A stretch of DNA of 64,000 bases from Lytechinus variegatus (lineage: Eukaryota > Echinodermata > Echinoidea > Temnopleuroida > Toxopneustidae): contig NC_054746.1 of the NCBI RefSeq assembly GCF_018143015.1, positions 10,246,032-10,310,031 on the forward strand, written 5' to 3'. The notes under the pieces are model-generated. The model was not told where the DNA came from. It saw nothing but the letters and a program-made list of their open reading frames with translations, and ran no database searches. Positions 34,001 through 42,519 of the stretch are shown one piece after another. Within the stretch, counting starts at the first letter, position 1. Each line of letters opens with the position of its first letter. A program made the translations under genes and the position numbers.

Positions 34001-36471
34001 AGAGCAGCATTTGTAGTCAATACATAGTGCTTAACTTTTCACAATTGACAATATTTTGATATCATGTTCATATGAACATAATCATAAAACCATTAATTAT
34101 TTCAATATCACATAATTTTGATGATATTGAAATATCACCCAGAAAATACATGCACAGGGGCCTGTTGTATAAAACTTTTTACCTGAGAAAACTCTGGTAA
34201 AAAACTGAAAAATAAGGTTAGTCTGATTTCTGCCATTGACTTTAACACAGGGCAAAAACTCCGGTAAAAACAACCTGAGTTTTCTCAGGTAAAAAGTTTT
34301 ATGCCATGGGCCCCAGGGGGGCATTTCAGGAAGCAAAGAGTCAGTAATTTGCACTGAAAAAAAATCACTCCGAGCCAAAATTGACTATTTTGTTTCATGA
34401 CATGATCCCCTAGAGTACTTAGCTTACCTACAAAGAGTGGAGTCATGTCAAAGAACTCATCTCCCTTGTGAGGGTTTGCTCCAGCATTGAGCAAGGTAGC
34501 AACCATCCGGTGGTGTCCCCTGAAAGCAGCCATGTACAGCAGTGTTTCCCCTTCATGGTTTGGTTGGTCCAGTACTAAGGGGGGAGGGGGGACGAAATAG
34601 CTTAGTGTGATGATACTCTTTCTGCCAAGTAATGCTACTGGCAAAACAGTGTAGGTGCCGCTGAAGCGGATGGGGGGTGGAGCTTCAGCCCCCCAAACCG
34701 TATACAAAAACAGCCCTAGGATTGTGATTTTTTGCATGGTCAGCCCTCCCCCCCTGCACTTTTAGCTCAGCCCCCAAACTCTGAAAACCATTCCCCAGCC
34801 CCTGCAGTGAAACCTCCTTCAAGACCAATCAAAGCTATTACCATTGATATAAAAAAATGGATAGAAAAACAATGTACTCTTTTGAGGCCACAAGAAACAC
34901 AAGTACTCCAAAAGGTTATGAGTGCACTAAGTTTAAACTAATCAAATAATCGCCAGATGTTGATAACTGATTGCAGACATTGATTATTTAGAAGTTGGTC
35001 GCTATAATCTTTAATATTTTATGGTCTACAGGTCATCTAAATAGGTCAACTTTTATGTGATTTCTGATAATCCAGGAATCTTGTAAGTTCTAACTATTTG
35101 ATTGTTCACCCTGACAAACAATCACATGGCAAAAAGGATATACATCCCAGGCACAACGTAAAGTGACATCCATATGGGATCTAAGCATATCTCTTCTTAC
35201 CGGCTTTGGCTGACAAGACAGGTCATATTGTGAATTATTACCTTTACAAGGCATTTTAGGAGATAAATAAAAATCATATTTCACTCGCTACTTTCAATCT
35301 AAGACCAACGAGTTAAACATTTGTTGCCCTCCCCGGGCTTTGCCAATAGAAATCATGTGCAAAATAGATGGCAATATTGGACATATTTCTGCTAGTGCGT
35401 TTGCGCAGTTGGAGCCGATTTCGATCGCTAATTTCAGTATTTCAGAAATCTGAGTGGAACCAGTTTATAAATCAACGCATTGTAGAATTCTACGCGTTGA
35501 GTGTAGGTGCGCGCCATGCATGATGCGCGACTACAAGATAACAATTACGTAACAATTGCTTATTAGGGGTTACTTCGCTCAGGTCGTGAATAACCGGAAA
35601 TCAAAAGTAGTGATAAGAAAACAGGCACATTAATATTGTTCCAAATAATAGCTTAAATTACACATTGTATAGCATAAGTTAATAGTAATGATATTGACTG
35701 GTTCTTCTTTTGGTAAACATCAAATATGTCGCCCTTAAAAGAACCATATTGCCCTCGTCTAAAGACTCGGGCCAAAATGATTCTGTTGCAGGCAACACAT
35801 TTGATGTTTCCCTCCAGGCCAGTCAATACTCTATAATTATCTGCAATAAATAGTTTTTACCTTCATACAAGTAACTAGTTTGAGACGCAATTCTGCTAAA
35901 ATGAAGATCAGTGGTTGAGCCTGACCTTCACAATATCACCCAATTCAGATAAATTACCAAATAAGCAAATATGAATGATTGTGAAATGTGAATTTTGTAC
36001 ACTAACGAGGGTAAATCTATAAGAAACCTGTATTTTCTTTGGGCAACTTGCCCAAGAACTCTGAAGCAAGTTGTTGATCGCCATAAGAAAAAAAAAAGAT
36101 CAAGAAAAGAAAGTAATGTTAAAAAATAGATTTGTTTACACTCATAACTGAGTAGTCTATGAGATACCATTACCTTCTTTGGACAACTTGTCCAAGAACT
36201 CTGGAGCAGGTTGTTGATTGCCGGACAGCGTGCAGTTATGAAGCATGGTCCATGCCTCAATGACCTCCGGAGGATACTGCTTCATGGCCCAAGGGACATA
36301 CTTGTTGGGATGCTCACTCTCGTACGGGAGGACGACATCACAGCAATCGCTGCTGGAGCCATCCGAACTGGACCGAGGTTCGTCGTCTACGTCGAACCTC
36401 TCCAACTCCAAGTAATGGTCATCCTCATCCTCCCAGTGATGAGCCCCATCCTCATCAAAGTAGTCGGCCAT
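27954..36471 (-). CDS. Ankyrin-repeat and SOCS-box (ASB) family protein, six coding exons, complete
   Basis: Probable substrate receptor of a cullin-5/elongin B-C ubiquitin ligase. Six exons join in phase to 540 residues. Order: acidic N-terminal region (1-60, many D/E/S); ankyrin repeats from about residue 100, e.g. NHEGETLLYMAAFRGHHRMV, GLTPLLVATRENN..VRRLL and SAMCLAVRKGNLPCVQALI; C-terminal SOCS box with BC-box SLADLCRVTIRRSI and Cul5-box LPIPQHLQDYV, ending GHM. A TAG lies in frame directly before the ATG at 36,471, fixing the start. Length and SOCS box fit ASB proteins (about 420-590 residues); ASB3 is the closest I can suggest, weakly. Function of the individual ASB is inference. Confidence 0.88.
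28094..30070. other. ASB intron 5, no feature recognised
   Basis: AT-rich intron of about 2 kb; near 28,985-29,260 the sequence is T-rich, and 29,236-29,270 ends TAAACCTTGAATTGAATTGA, possibly a degenerate retrotransposon tail. Confidence 0.5.
30071..30693 (-). CDS. ASB gene coding exon 5
   Basis: The largest exon (207 codons), SLQVILEKCSDNKTLMSRNS through RYLLSKGASPLYHNLPIAEP to AILVDFI. Degenerate ankyrin repeats and the helical region before the SOCS box. TTTGCAG acceptor, GTAAGG donor, phase 1 out. Confidence 0.92.
31361..31553 (-). CDS. ASB gene coding exon 4
   Basis: Encodes GADVNFTSKVGLTPLLVATR, VYAVRRLLDCGADPMALYKH and SPLSALDMAAEDEST, ankyrin-type LxxLL.xGAD signatures. GATCAG acceptor, GTAAGG donor, phase 1 in, phase 2 out. 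Confidence 0.9.
31593..31740. mobile_element. MITE, GGGGAGTGCTTTATGAAA family
   Basis: Left GGGATGATTTCATGAAGC, right (inverted) GGGGAGTGCTTTATGAAA; core CCTTGCATCTGATTGGCTCA shared with neighbours. In ASB intron 3. Confidence 0.6.
31768..32152. mobile_element. Second MITE of the same family, split by a SINE
   Basis: Left part 31,768-31,870 (GGGAGCATTTCATAAAG, CCCTGCATCTGATTGGCTAT); right part about 32,115-32,152 (GTCAGTGAAAATTACTG, ATTCCCCTT). The SINE at 31,871-32,112 lies between them. Confidence 0.55.
31871..32112 (+). mobile_element. SINE copy 4 with a third tail type
   Basis: Head GGCGTCATGGTCTAGTGG (box-A-like), body TTCCTTCAGCAAGAAATTTA and AGGTGAGGTGAATGGGTACC, then tail GCGCTTTGTATCCCCAGGCA and GTGCTTTATAAATAC, ending in ATT repeats. 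The tail differs from those of copies 1-3. Confidence 0.7.
32358..32750. mobile_element. TTAA-flanked MITE (family B) in ASB intron 3
   Basis: TTAA at 32,354-32,357 and 32,751-32,754 bracket ends AGATAAATTCCAGT and, inverted, AGAGAAATTCCAGT (14 bp, one mismatch). TTAA target duplications are typical of piggyBac-type elements. Confidence 0.7.
33089..33310 (-). CDS. ASB gene coding exon 3
   Basis: Encodes AVQNCHIECVNKLLEHVPVN, NNSGFTALFKAAQFGPHKDM and further to LDTLLEK: two ankyrin repeats. TTTACAG acceptor, donor GTAATC, phase 1. Confidence 0.9.
33511..33754. repeat. Tandem duplication, two near-identical 122-bp copies
   Basis: ATCACTAGCTTGTTTGATAT at 33,511 recurs at 33,633 as ATCACTAGCTTGTTCGATAT; the copies differ at only a few bases across 122 bp, so the event is recent. 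In ASB intron 2, no coding. Confidence 0.9.
34157..34313. mobile_element. Short palindromic MITE
   Basis: GGGGCCTGTTGTATAAAACT and TTTTTACCTGAGAAAACTC at the left are matched by inverted GGGGCCCATGGCATAAAACT and TTTTTACCTGAGAAAACTC at the right. ASB intron 2. Confidence 0.75.
34314..34412. mobile_element. MITE fragment, GGGGGCATTTCAGGAAGC family
   Basis: Left GGGGGGCATTTCAGGAAGC, right GTTTCATGACATGATCCCC; lies directly next to the previous element and 16 bp from ASB exon 2's donor. Confidence 0.45.
34428..34574 (-). CDS. ASB gene coding exon 2
   Basis: Encodes LDQPNHEGETLLYMAAFRGH then HRMVATLLNAGANPHKGDEF and FDMTPLFV: one clear ankyrin repeat and the start of the next. CCTTAG acceptor after a long C-rich tract, donor GTAAGC, phase 1 both ends. 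Confidence 0.9.
34652..34765 (-). mobile_element. hAT-type end sequence, shared with 44,276-44,345
   Basis: Minus strand GGGCTGACCATGCAAAAAAT, CACAATC and a closing CAGCGGCACCTACACTG; the same GGCTGACCATGCAAAAATCA block is on the plus strand at about 44,316. The matching other end was not found. Confidence 0.45.
36030..36085 (-). pseudogene. Duplicated, decayed 3' end of ASB exon 1
   Basis: Minus: GATCAACAACTTGCTTCAGA and TTCTTGGGCAAGTTGCCCAA correspond to AATCAACAACCTGCTCCAGA and TTCTTGGACAAGTTGTCCAA of the real exon. The splice donor is lost (AAATACAGG in place of GGTAATGG), so it looks non-functional, though still open in frame. Confidence 0.7.
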
Positions 36472-36516
36472 CTATTTCACAGGTCTTGTATGTCTTCCAG
36501 GTGTGGCCGGATGTTT
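36174..36516 (-). CDS. ASB gene exon with start codon (CDS 36,174-36,471)
   Basis: Encodes MADYFDEDGAHHWEDEDDHY through to APEFLDKLSKE. A TTTCAG acceptor at 36,517 implies 45 nt of 5' UTR and a further non-coding 5' exon upstream that I could not locate. Donor GTAATG, phase 1. Its last 55 bp are duplicated about 140 bp downstream (36,030-36,085). Confidence 0.85.
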
Positions 36517-36519
36517 CTG

Positions 36520-37480
36520 AAATATGGGATGGTGAACTACAACAAGTGACCAACTAGCAACTGAACACAAATCTGCAATGTAACATAAAAGAAAAAATCA
36601 AATTGAATGAGATTCGAATAGAAATGTACTGTAATGGTGGTGTCACAGTCACACTATACATACACCACATTGCATCCCCCCAAAAAAACTATACACTTTT
36701 TAAATAGCTGCCAAATAAAAAATATACCACTTTGGGGGGAAGGCTTATGGAAAGCCAATAAAATTAACTTTCAAATGACACCAAAAGTTTGAAAACCATT
36801 CATGCTTGAGCAAGCACTGCCCACTGAAACAAAGGGTATGAAAATTAGGCTGGGGTTGTTTTTGTTTGAAACTTGCAAAGTTGAGGGATTTGTGATGAAG
36901 TAAAATATTAATGATCAGTTTGTTGTTTGAGAAAATTTCATGAATTATTAATTTGAAATTTAATGCATGAGTGATCGTGAACTGCAATTTTTAGTGCAGC
37001 ATTTTGACTTTATCATGTGGATCACAGCAATGTGTTCATGAGAGTCGGGAAAATGAGGGTAAGATAGGACTTAAGTAGGTTAAGTACATTGATGGGATAA
37101 AGGTCAACAGAACATTTAGCAACCCCTCCCTCTATCTCTACCCCCCCTTCTCTCCTCTTGACAGACTAAGCTCGGTTGGGATGGGCCGGAATTAGCCTTA
37201 GAGAGGTTAGTCCTTTGGAACTTACAAAGCTAAGGGTGTTGTGTTATTTATAATTGAGAAAAGTTATGGTTTCTTAGGCAAATTTCATGAGTTACTAAAT
37301 TTAAATGTAATGCACGAGTGAACAGGAATTGTAATTTTAGTGTAGCATATTCATCTTGTGGACCTCAGTAGTGTGTTCGTGATAATCAGAGCAATGTGAT
37401 GGTACCTGTTACAAGCAAATGGGCGAGATATGGTAAAACTTAATCGCTAGAGGGTATTCATTTGTCTCGCAATCTACTAT
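36520..37480. other. Region upstream of the ASB coding exon, no feature recognised
   Basis: Should contain intron and perhaps the 5' non-coding exon and promoter of the ASB gene; no landmark seen. Two related stretches (about 36,885-37,010 and 37,240-37,390; TTTCATGAATTATTAATTTG and TTTCATGAGTTACTAAATTT) look like an old duplication of roughly 350 bp offset. Confidence 0.4.
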
Positions 37481-37490
37481 GGTCAACAAG

Positions 37491-37590
37491 GAAATTCGTG
37501 ATCACTCTCGCAAAAAGTGTTCACTGGCTTTCTAGGAAATTCGTGATCACTCTCGCAAAAAGTGTTCACTAGCTTACAAGTTCACGAGCT
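37491..37590. repeat. Tandem duplication of a 47-bp unit
   Basis: GGAAATTCGTGATCACTCTC followed by GCAAAAAGTGTTCACT occurs twice in direct orientation (about 37,490 and 37,537), just 3' of the Penelope element's terminal region. Confidence 0.85.
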
Positions 37591-37630
37591 TTCGAGTGCC
37601 GCTGCAACTCTTTATCAAGTGACAAGGATT
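37566..37630 (-). ncRNA. Possible decayed hammerhead-ribozyme motif in Penelope terminal repeat
   Basis: Minus: CACTTGATAAAGAGTTGCAG, CGGCACTCGAAAGCTCGTGA. A GAGT/ACTC stem flanked by UUGAUAA and GAAA mimics the CUGANGA-stem II-GAAA core; GTCAC before and GTGA after could form stem I. The G8 position is A and C3 is U, so it is probably inactive. Penelope-like elements are known to carry such ribozymes. Confidence 0.35.
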
Positions 37631-37798
37631 GTCCGATATCGTACTGTATTTATACTAATCTCCAAGACCGTACGCACAAGCGCGAGAACAATAGGTGGGC
37701 ACTGATCCGTTGTGTGATTGGTCAGGAGTTATGCAAATTATATGCAAATACGCCGTGGGTCGGCAATATGCAAATGAGACCAAAAATTGGCGGGCTCG

Positions 37799-39060
37799 CT
37801 AGTTTCCCGTGGGCGGGGGTTGACTGGCTGAGCGGTCCCTCGATCGGGGCCGGGAACGATCGGGTAGGCGTGCACTGCCAGGTAAGGGGGTATTGTGCTG
37901 TCGGATGGTTCGCATCCAGAAATCGGGGATGTCGATCCCGCTGTCTCTGTTGAAGTTGTTAGGACAAAGACGTATACTAATAGCCTCCTTAATCCTGCGT
38001 GTATACCAATGTCTTTCTTTGGCAATGCAATGTACACCCTCCCAATCTGGGTGGTGTTGCTTCTCCCAAGCATGTTCTGCCACCGCGGATGTGTCGGTTC
38101 GCTGTAACCGAACATCGCGCTTGTGTTCAGAAATGCGTTCAATTATCGGTCGGGCTGTCTCTCCGATGTAAGACCCGTCACATCCCTGGCAAGGAATGTT
38201 GTATACTACGCCATCACGTCTGTGATCAGGGATAGGGTCTTTGGGGCGTACAAGCTGTTTGCGTAAGGTGGTGTCCGAGCGGAAAACCGTTCGGATACCG
38301 TGACCTTCTAATCGGCGTTTAAGTTGTTGTGAAAGGCCATCTATGTATGGCAAGACTGTACAAGTCTTGAAAACCTTCTGATCCCTTGGTGTTTGTTTTT
38401 TCTTGAAAGTGTTCTTGATAAAACGGCGTGGGTAGCCGTTGCTGTATAAGGCACCACGTATGTGTGCTCTTTCTTTCGGGAGTTCAGGCGGGTGAGTTAT
38501 AATACGTGCTGCTCTGTCGAACAGACATTTAACAAGACCCTTCTTGACCGATTTGTCGTGATGAGAATCATATGGTATGTATTGGTCTGTATGAGTGGGC
38601 TTGCGGTAGACAGAGGTGGAAAGTTTCCCGCCCTCGTGTCTTTGGACTAGCGTATCAAGGAATGCTAATTTCCCTCCTTGTTCAGTCTCCAGAGTGAACT
38701 GGATGGACGGTTGCTGGCTGTTCATGTATGCGAGTAGGCTGTCTGCTTCGGAATTATTTACAATTATGAAAGTGTCATCGACGTATCTCTTCCACACCCG
38801 TGGGCGGCATGTGGAAGGACACTTGGGCAAAGCGTTCTGTTCAAATCCTTCCATATATAGGTTAGCCACAACCGCTGAGACTGGGCTACCCATTGCTGCT
38901 CCTTCTGTTTGCTCATAGAAAGAGCCTCTGTACAGAAAATATGTGGATCTGAGGACGAACTCGAGGAGTTCGGCTATTTGTTCAGGCATAAGTGTGGTAC
39001 GTTCTGATAATGTGGGGTCGGATTGCATGCGTTGCAGGGCCGTACTGCATGCGCCCTCTA
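37799..39060 (-). mobile_element. Penelope-like element (RT fragment plus GIY-YIG endonuclease)
   Basis: A 409-codon open frame. RT part: GAAMGSPVSAVVANLYMEGF (43-62) and catalytic YVDD (82-85), FLDTLV..EGGKLSTSVYRKPT; C-terminal endonuclease: GVVYNIPCQGCDGSYIGETA (273-292) with the CxxC insert usual in Penelope, R/E-rich ERISEHKR and KEAISI (E348 likely catalytic). The N-terminal half of RT (motifs before B) is missing, so the copy is 5' truncated at about 39,030-39,060. No stops: a relatively young insertion. The GC-richer coding sequence contrasts with its surroundings. Confidence 0.92.
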
Positions 39061-40190
39061 TTTTGTGGCCATTTTAATATTCGTATTTTGTTGAGATTTT
39101 GGAGTAATTTTTGTTGCTGTTCTGTGTATTCTGATGAAAAAAAGGTTTTCTGTGATTTTCCATTAAAATGCCACTTTCCGTTTCGAAAGGCCATTTCCAT
39201 GAATTCTGTCCGTTTTCCGCGATCACGGAAAATCACTGTCCCTACCAATCTACTGAACTTACAGCAATATTTTTCACACAAGTGGTACTAATTCTACTAC
39301 AACTTTTTAATTGAAGGAATGGCCAGGGCTTATGCTAATTCTTCTTTAAGTAATTATAGCATATTATTTTTCCTACACAAGATCCCAATAAGAATGTTCT
39401 TCCTTAAGATTTAACTATTTTGTAATGCTATTGTGCAGGATTTTCTTTAAGAATTGTGAATATGATTTGCAAAAGTTTTTGTTCATATATTCCAGAACAG
39501 AAGAAAAGACTGTAATGTCAGGGGTAAATTACCCTTCACACAGTGATAATCAAGATCAAGATTGACTTGACTTACCGGGATCGGCAGGTGCAAAACACCA
39601 GGTGAACACCCTACTCTTTGATGAATAGTGTATTGGTATTAACGTGCATAGGTTATGACTCCTATACACGGGACCAACATTTGCGTCCTTTCTGATGGAC
39701 AGAGTGTTTTCCAACTGCATTCTCACCTGCACTGAATACAGTGGTGAGGCACGATAACACACAATGCTATAGCATTAGATATTTTTTTTAGACGCGTTTC
39801 GGCATGAGCACTCATTCAATGAACAAGGTTATGATATAACCTTGTTCTCAGTTACATCTCTATGTGTGACAAAATAAGGTTGACAATGTTTGGATTATTT
39901 TCTCTTTTTCTATGGGACAAATGCTTGATTTTTTTACACTGTCAGTTTCCAATACAGCTATTCATCATATAACTTGGCTCTTATGTAAATTTTATTCTTT
40001 ATTTTTTTTTCTTAATTAAAAATAGAGATTGAAAAATGAAAATTTTCTTGCCATATTACTTTCCACCAATAGAGGGCGTACACAAAAATATGCCCAAAAT
40101 TCAAGTTTTTGAGCGCTCTGGTGAATACAAAAAATATTCCCAAGTTACTAATGAAAAATAAATTGCAACTGTATGGAAATTGGTAATTTT
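39061..40190. other. Intergenic, no gene recognised
   Basis: Contains a short palindrome GAACAAGGTTATGATATAAC-CTTGTTC at 39,821-39,847; otherwise nothing assignable. Confidence 0.4.
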
Positions 40191-40254
40191 GGTCGCAAAA
40201 GTGATATCTTAATGATTTTTTAAAGTGTGTGCTATGACCTATGACTTGTACAGC

Positions 40255-40401
40255 ATTGGCATACCATAGTCCTACCTGTAGATTCCCCACAGGCAGGATG
40301 GTTGCAGTGAACAAGTGGGCATGAGTGGGACTCGAACCCCTCACGTTGAGATCTACAATCTTATCCGAAACATGCGGTCTAGCCGACTGAGCTACGCTGC
40401 C
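40255..40401 (-). mobile_element. tRNA-derived SINE
   Basis: Minus strand starts GGCAGCGTAGCTCAGTCGGC (box A TAGCTCAGTCGG) and has box B GGTTCGAGTCC at about 40,328-40,339; the acceptor ends do not pair, so it is a SINE head rather than a tRNA. The downstream body (CACTGCAACCATCCTGCC) differs from the SINE family elsewhere in the window. The 3' limit is uncertain. Confidence 0.6.
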
Positions 40402-41740
40402 TTGCCGTGCCAGGCGTGATGATGGGAAGCCTACGTATAGTAGAAATAATTTTACTCCCCAGATGCCTCCAGGCTACCCCTATGCTCAAATTTTCCGCCT
40501 TCCCGGAAAGTATACACAGTTTTTGTGTGTCCGGACGATCAATTTTCAAGTCATTTGAGTTGATTTGGAAAAATTCACAAGCGAAGTTTCATCAATTTTC
40601 AGTACAAAATGTTAGGAAATATTATATAGAACAAAATAGAAGATTACTTCAAGTATTGAATTCATATTTTTAGTGTAATCCAATTCCAAAGACAAAAAAG
40701 AAGGCTTCAAAAAGATAAAGTGTCCGGACACCCGACCCCCCATCCTATATTGTGCCGGTACTCAATCCAACCATGGAAACGTGATAATCTCTTAACCAAC
40801 CTGCGTGCATAAGAATCGCACACAACGCGATACGCAATGACCTCAATCAAACTAAGCCTCTAATTAATTAAACAACATCACTAACTTGTGAGTGGCCAAA
40901 CTTAATCTTCTCTATACGAAGGCAAGGTCATCCTCCTGCATTCTCATCGTCATGTTGATCGTCAAACGCAAAGAGTTTAAGATTTTCGGGCAAGACTTCT
41001 TCGACCTAAGGAGTAAGAAAAGCATGAAACAACGCTCGCAATATAGTCAGGATAGGCGTCCGTACCGTACTGTGCCGCTACACTATCCAGTGATGTGAAC
41101 GGAGCCTCTGATCATATCTCTGGATTCGGTCTGGATTGGCTATAGATCCCGGCCCGGGATGTAACTGTGACCTGTGATATATTGGCTTCGTTCTGAACTT
41201 GCTTGATTTCCTGACATATTATCCGGGCATATTATTTAATATATTACATTATTTTCTCTCAAACCAACATATTATTTTTTTAATGGAATGATTCAGAGAA
41301 CAGAAGCGAGGACCTTTTTTTGCATGTCAAATTTTCCGTGCACAAAAAAAGCCCACCACGCCCCTGGAAAATCCTGGATCCGCCCTATAATGATGATGAT
41401 GGTAATAATCATGGTGATATGATGATGATGATGATGATGAAGCATCCGGTATTTGTAAGTTAAAAAAAATTATTCAAAACTCGATCAAGACCAGAGTTTC
41501 GAATTTGCAGGGTTCAAATCGAACATCGATTACAATACTAATTAAAACATACGAAAGAAAAAAGAAAAAAAAATCATCAACACTTACGGAGACCGACCCC
41601 ACCCCAGAAAAAAAGGGAAGACTTTTTTTGACTTTTCAAAGTAAAACTTTATTTACATTACATATAATAAATAATACAAATAAAAATATACAGACATTGA
41701 TGCACTTAATATGTCAAGTGTTTGTGAGCTAAACAATAAA
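40402..41740. other. Intergenic; microsatellite and repeat ends only
   Basis: A GAT/ATG microsatellite at 41,389-41,441, and a hAT-like end (inverted GGGCGGATCCAGGATTTTCC near 41,367-41,387). No exon recognised. Confidence 0.4.
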
Positions 41741-41744
41741 CAAA

Positions 41745-42042
41745 ACAAAGAAGAGGGGGAGGAAAGAGAGAAGAATGGAAAAGAAGAGAAAAGGGAGAGG
41801 AAGAGGGGAAAGGAAAAAAAGGGAGAGATGAAGAGGGGGGAGAAAGAAAGAACAAAAGAGGGAAGGGGAGAAAGGAAGGAAAGAAATTAAGAAGGGAATA
41901 TGCTGTAACGCGCTTTGAGCCATTCTGGGAAAAGCGCTTTATAAAAATTGGGTATTATTATTATTATTAAGGGAAAAAAGAAGGGGAAAGAGGAAAAGAG
42001 AATGAAAAAGGGGGAAGAGAAAGAGGAGAAATTAAATAATAA
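41745..42042. repeat. Purine-rich GGGAA/GAAAG tract with LINE-type tail inside
   Basis: Plus-strand GA-rich simple repeat (41,745-41,890 and 41,968-42,042) interrupted by GCGCTTTGAGCCATTCTGGG and AAGCGCTTTATAAAAATTGG plus ATT repeats (41,902-41,968), a LINE/SINE 3' tail. Confidence 0.75.
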
Positions 42043-42044
42043 AT

Positions 42045-42400
42045 GGGTGGAAGCGCCCATTTGATGTTCGAACCGGGAGGCGCCAAATTGATGTTCAAAC
42101 TATATAGGGGCGCCAAATTGATGGTTGAACTGGGGAGGGGGTGTGCATAAATGTTGTTCAAACTAGGGGGGCGCCGAATTGGTGTTCAAACTAGGGGTGC
42201 GAAATTGATGTTCAAACAATTAAGGGTGCACCAAGTGTTCAAGCTAGGGGCGCCAAATTTATGTTTGTTTGAAGTAGAGGGGGCGATTTGATGTGATCGA
42301 ACTATAGGGGGGGGGGGTGCCAAATCGATGTTCTAATTATCTCACATGCATGGGAGCTACAAATTCACGTTCAACCGAAGGCGCCAAATTTACCTTAATT
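42045..42400. repeat. Minisatellite, unit about 30-40 bp (GGCGCCAAATTGATGTTCAA)
   Basis: At least nine diverged copies of GGCGCCAAATTGATGTTCAA followed by ACTAGGGGG or variants, unequal in spacing. No coding potential. Confidence 0.85.
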
Positions 42401-42519
42401 CATGTTTGACCGCGGGGGCCGCGCAACATTGCTCATAGGTGAGATACATGTCATGCCCAAAAAAGATTAAATGCGCCTGAATGAAAATCCTGTTTTTACA
42501 ATAATAGACAAAAACAATG

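Noticed and set aside
37893..38918. Several plus-strand open frames of 60-100 codons
   Set aside because: Antisense shadows of the Penelope-like coding frame.
40317..40401. tRNA gene with good A and B boxes on the minus strand
   Set aside because: Acceptor strands do not pair and a non-tRNA body follows; it fits a SINE head.
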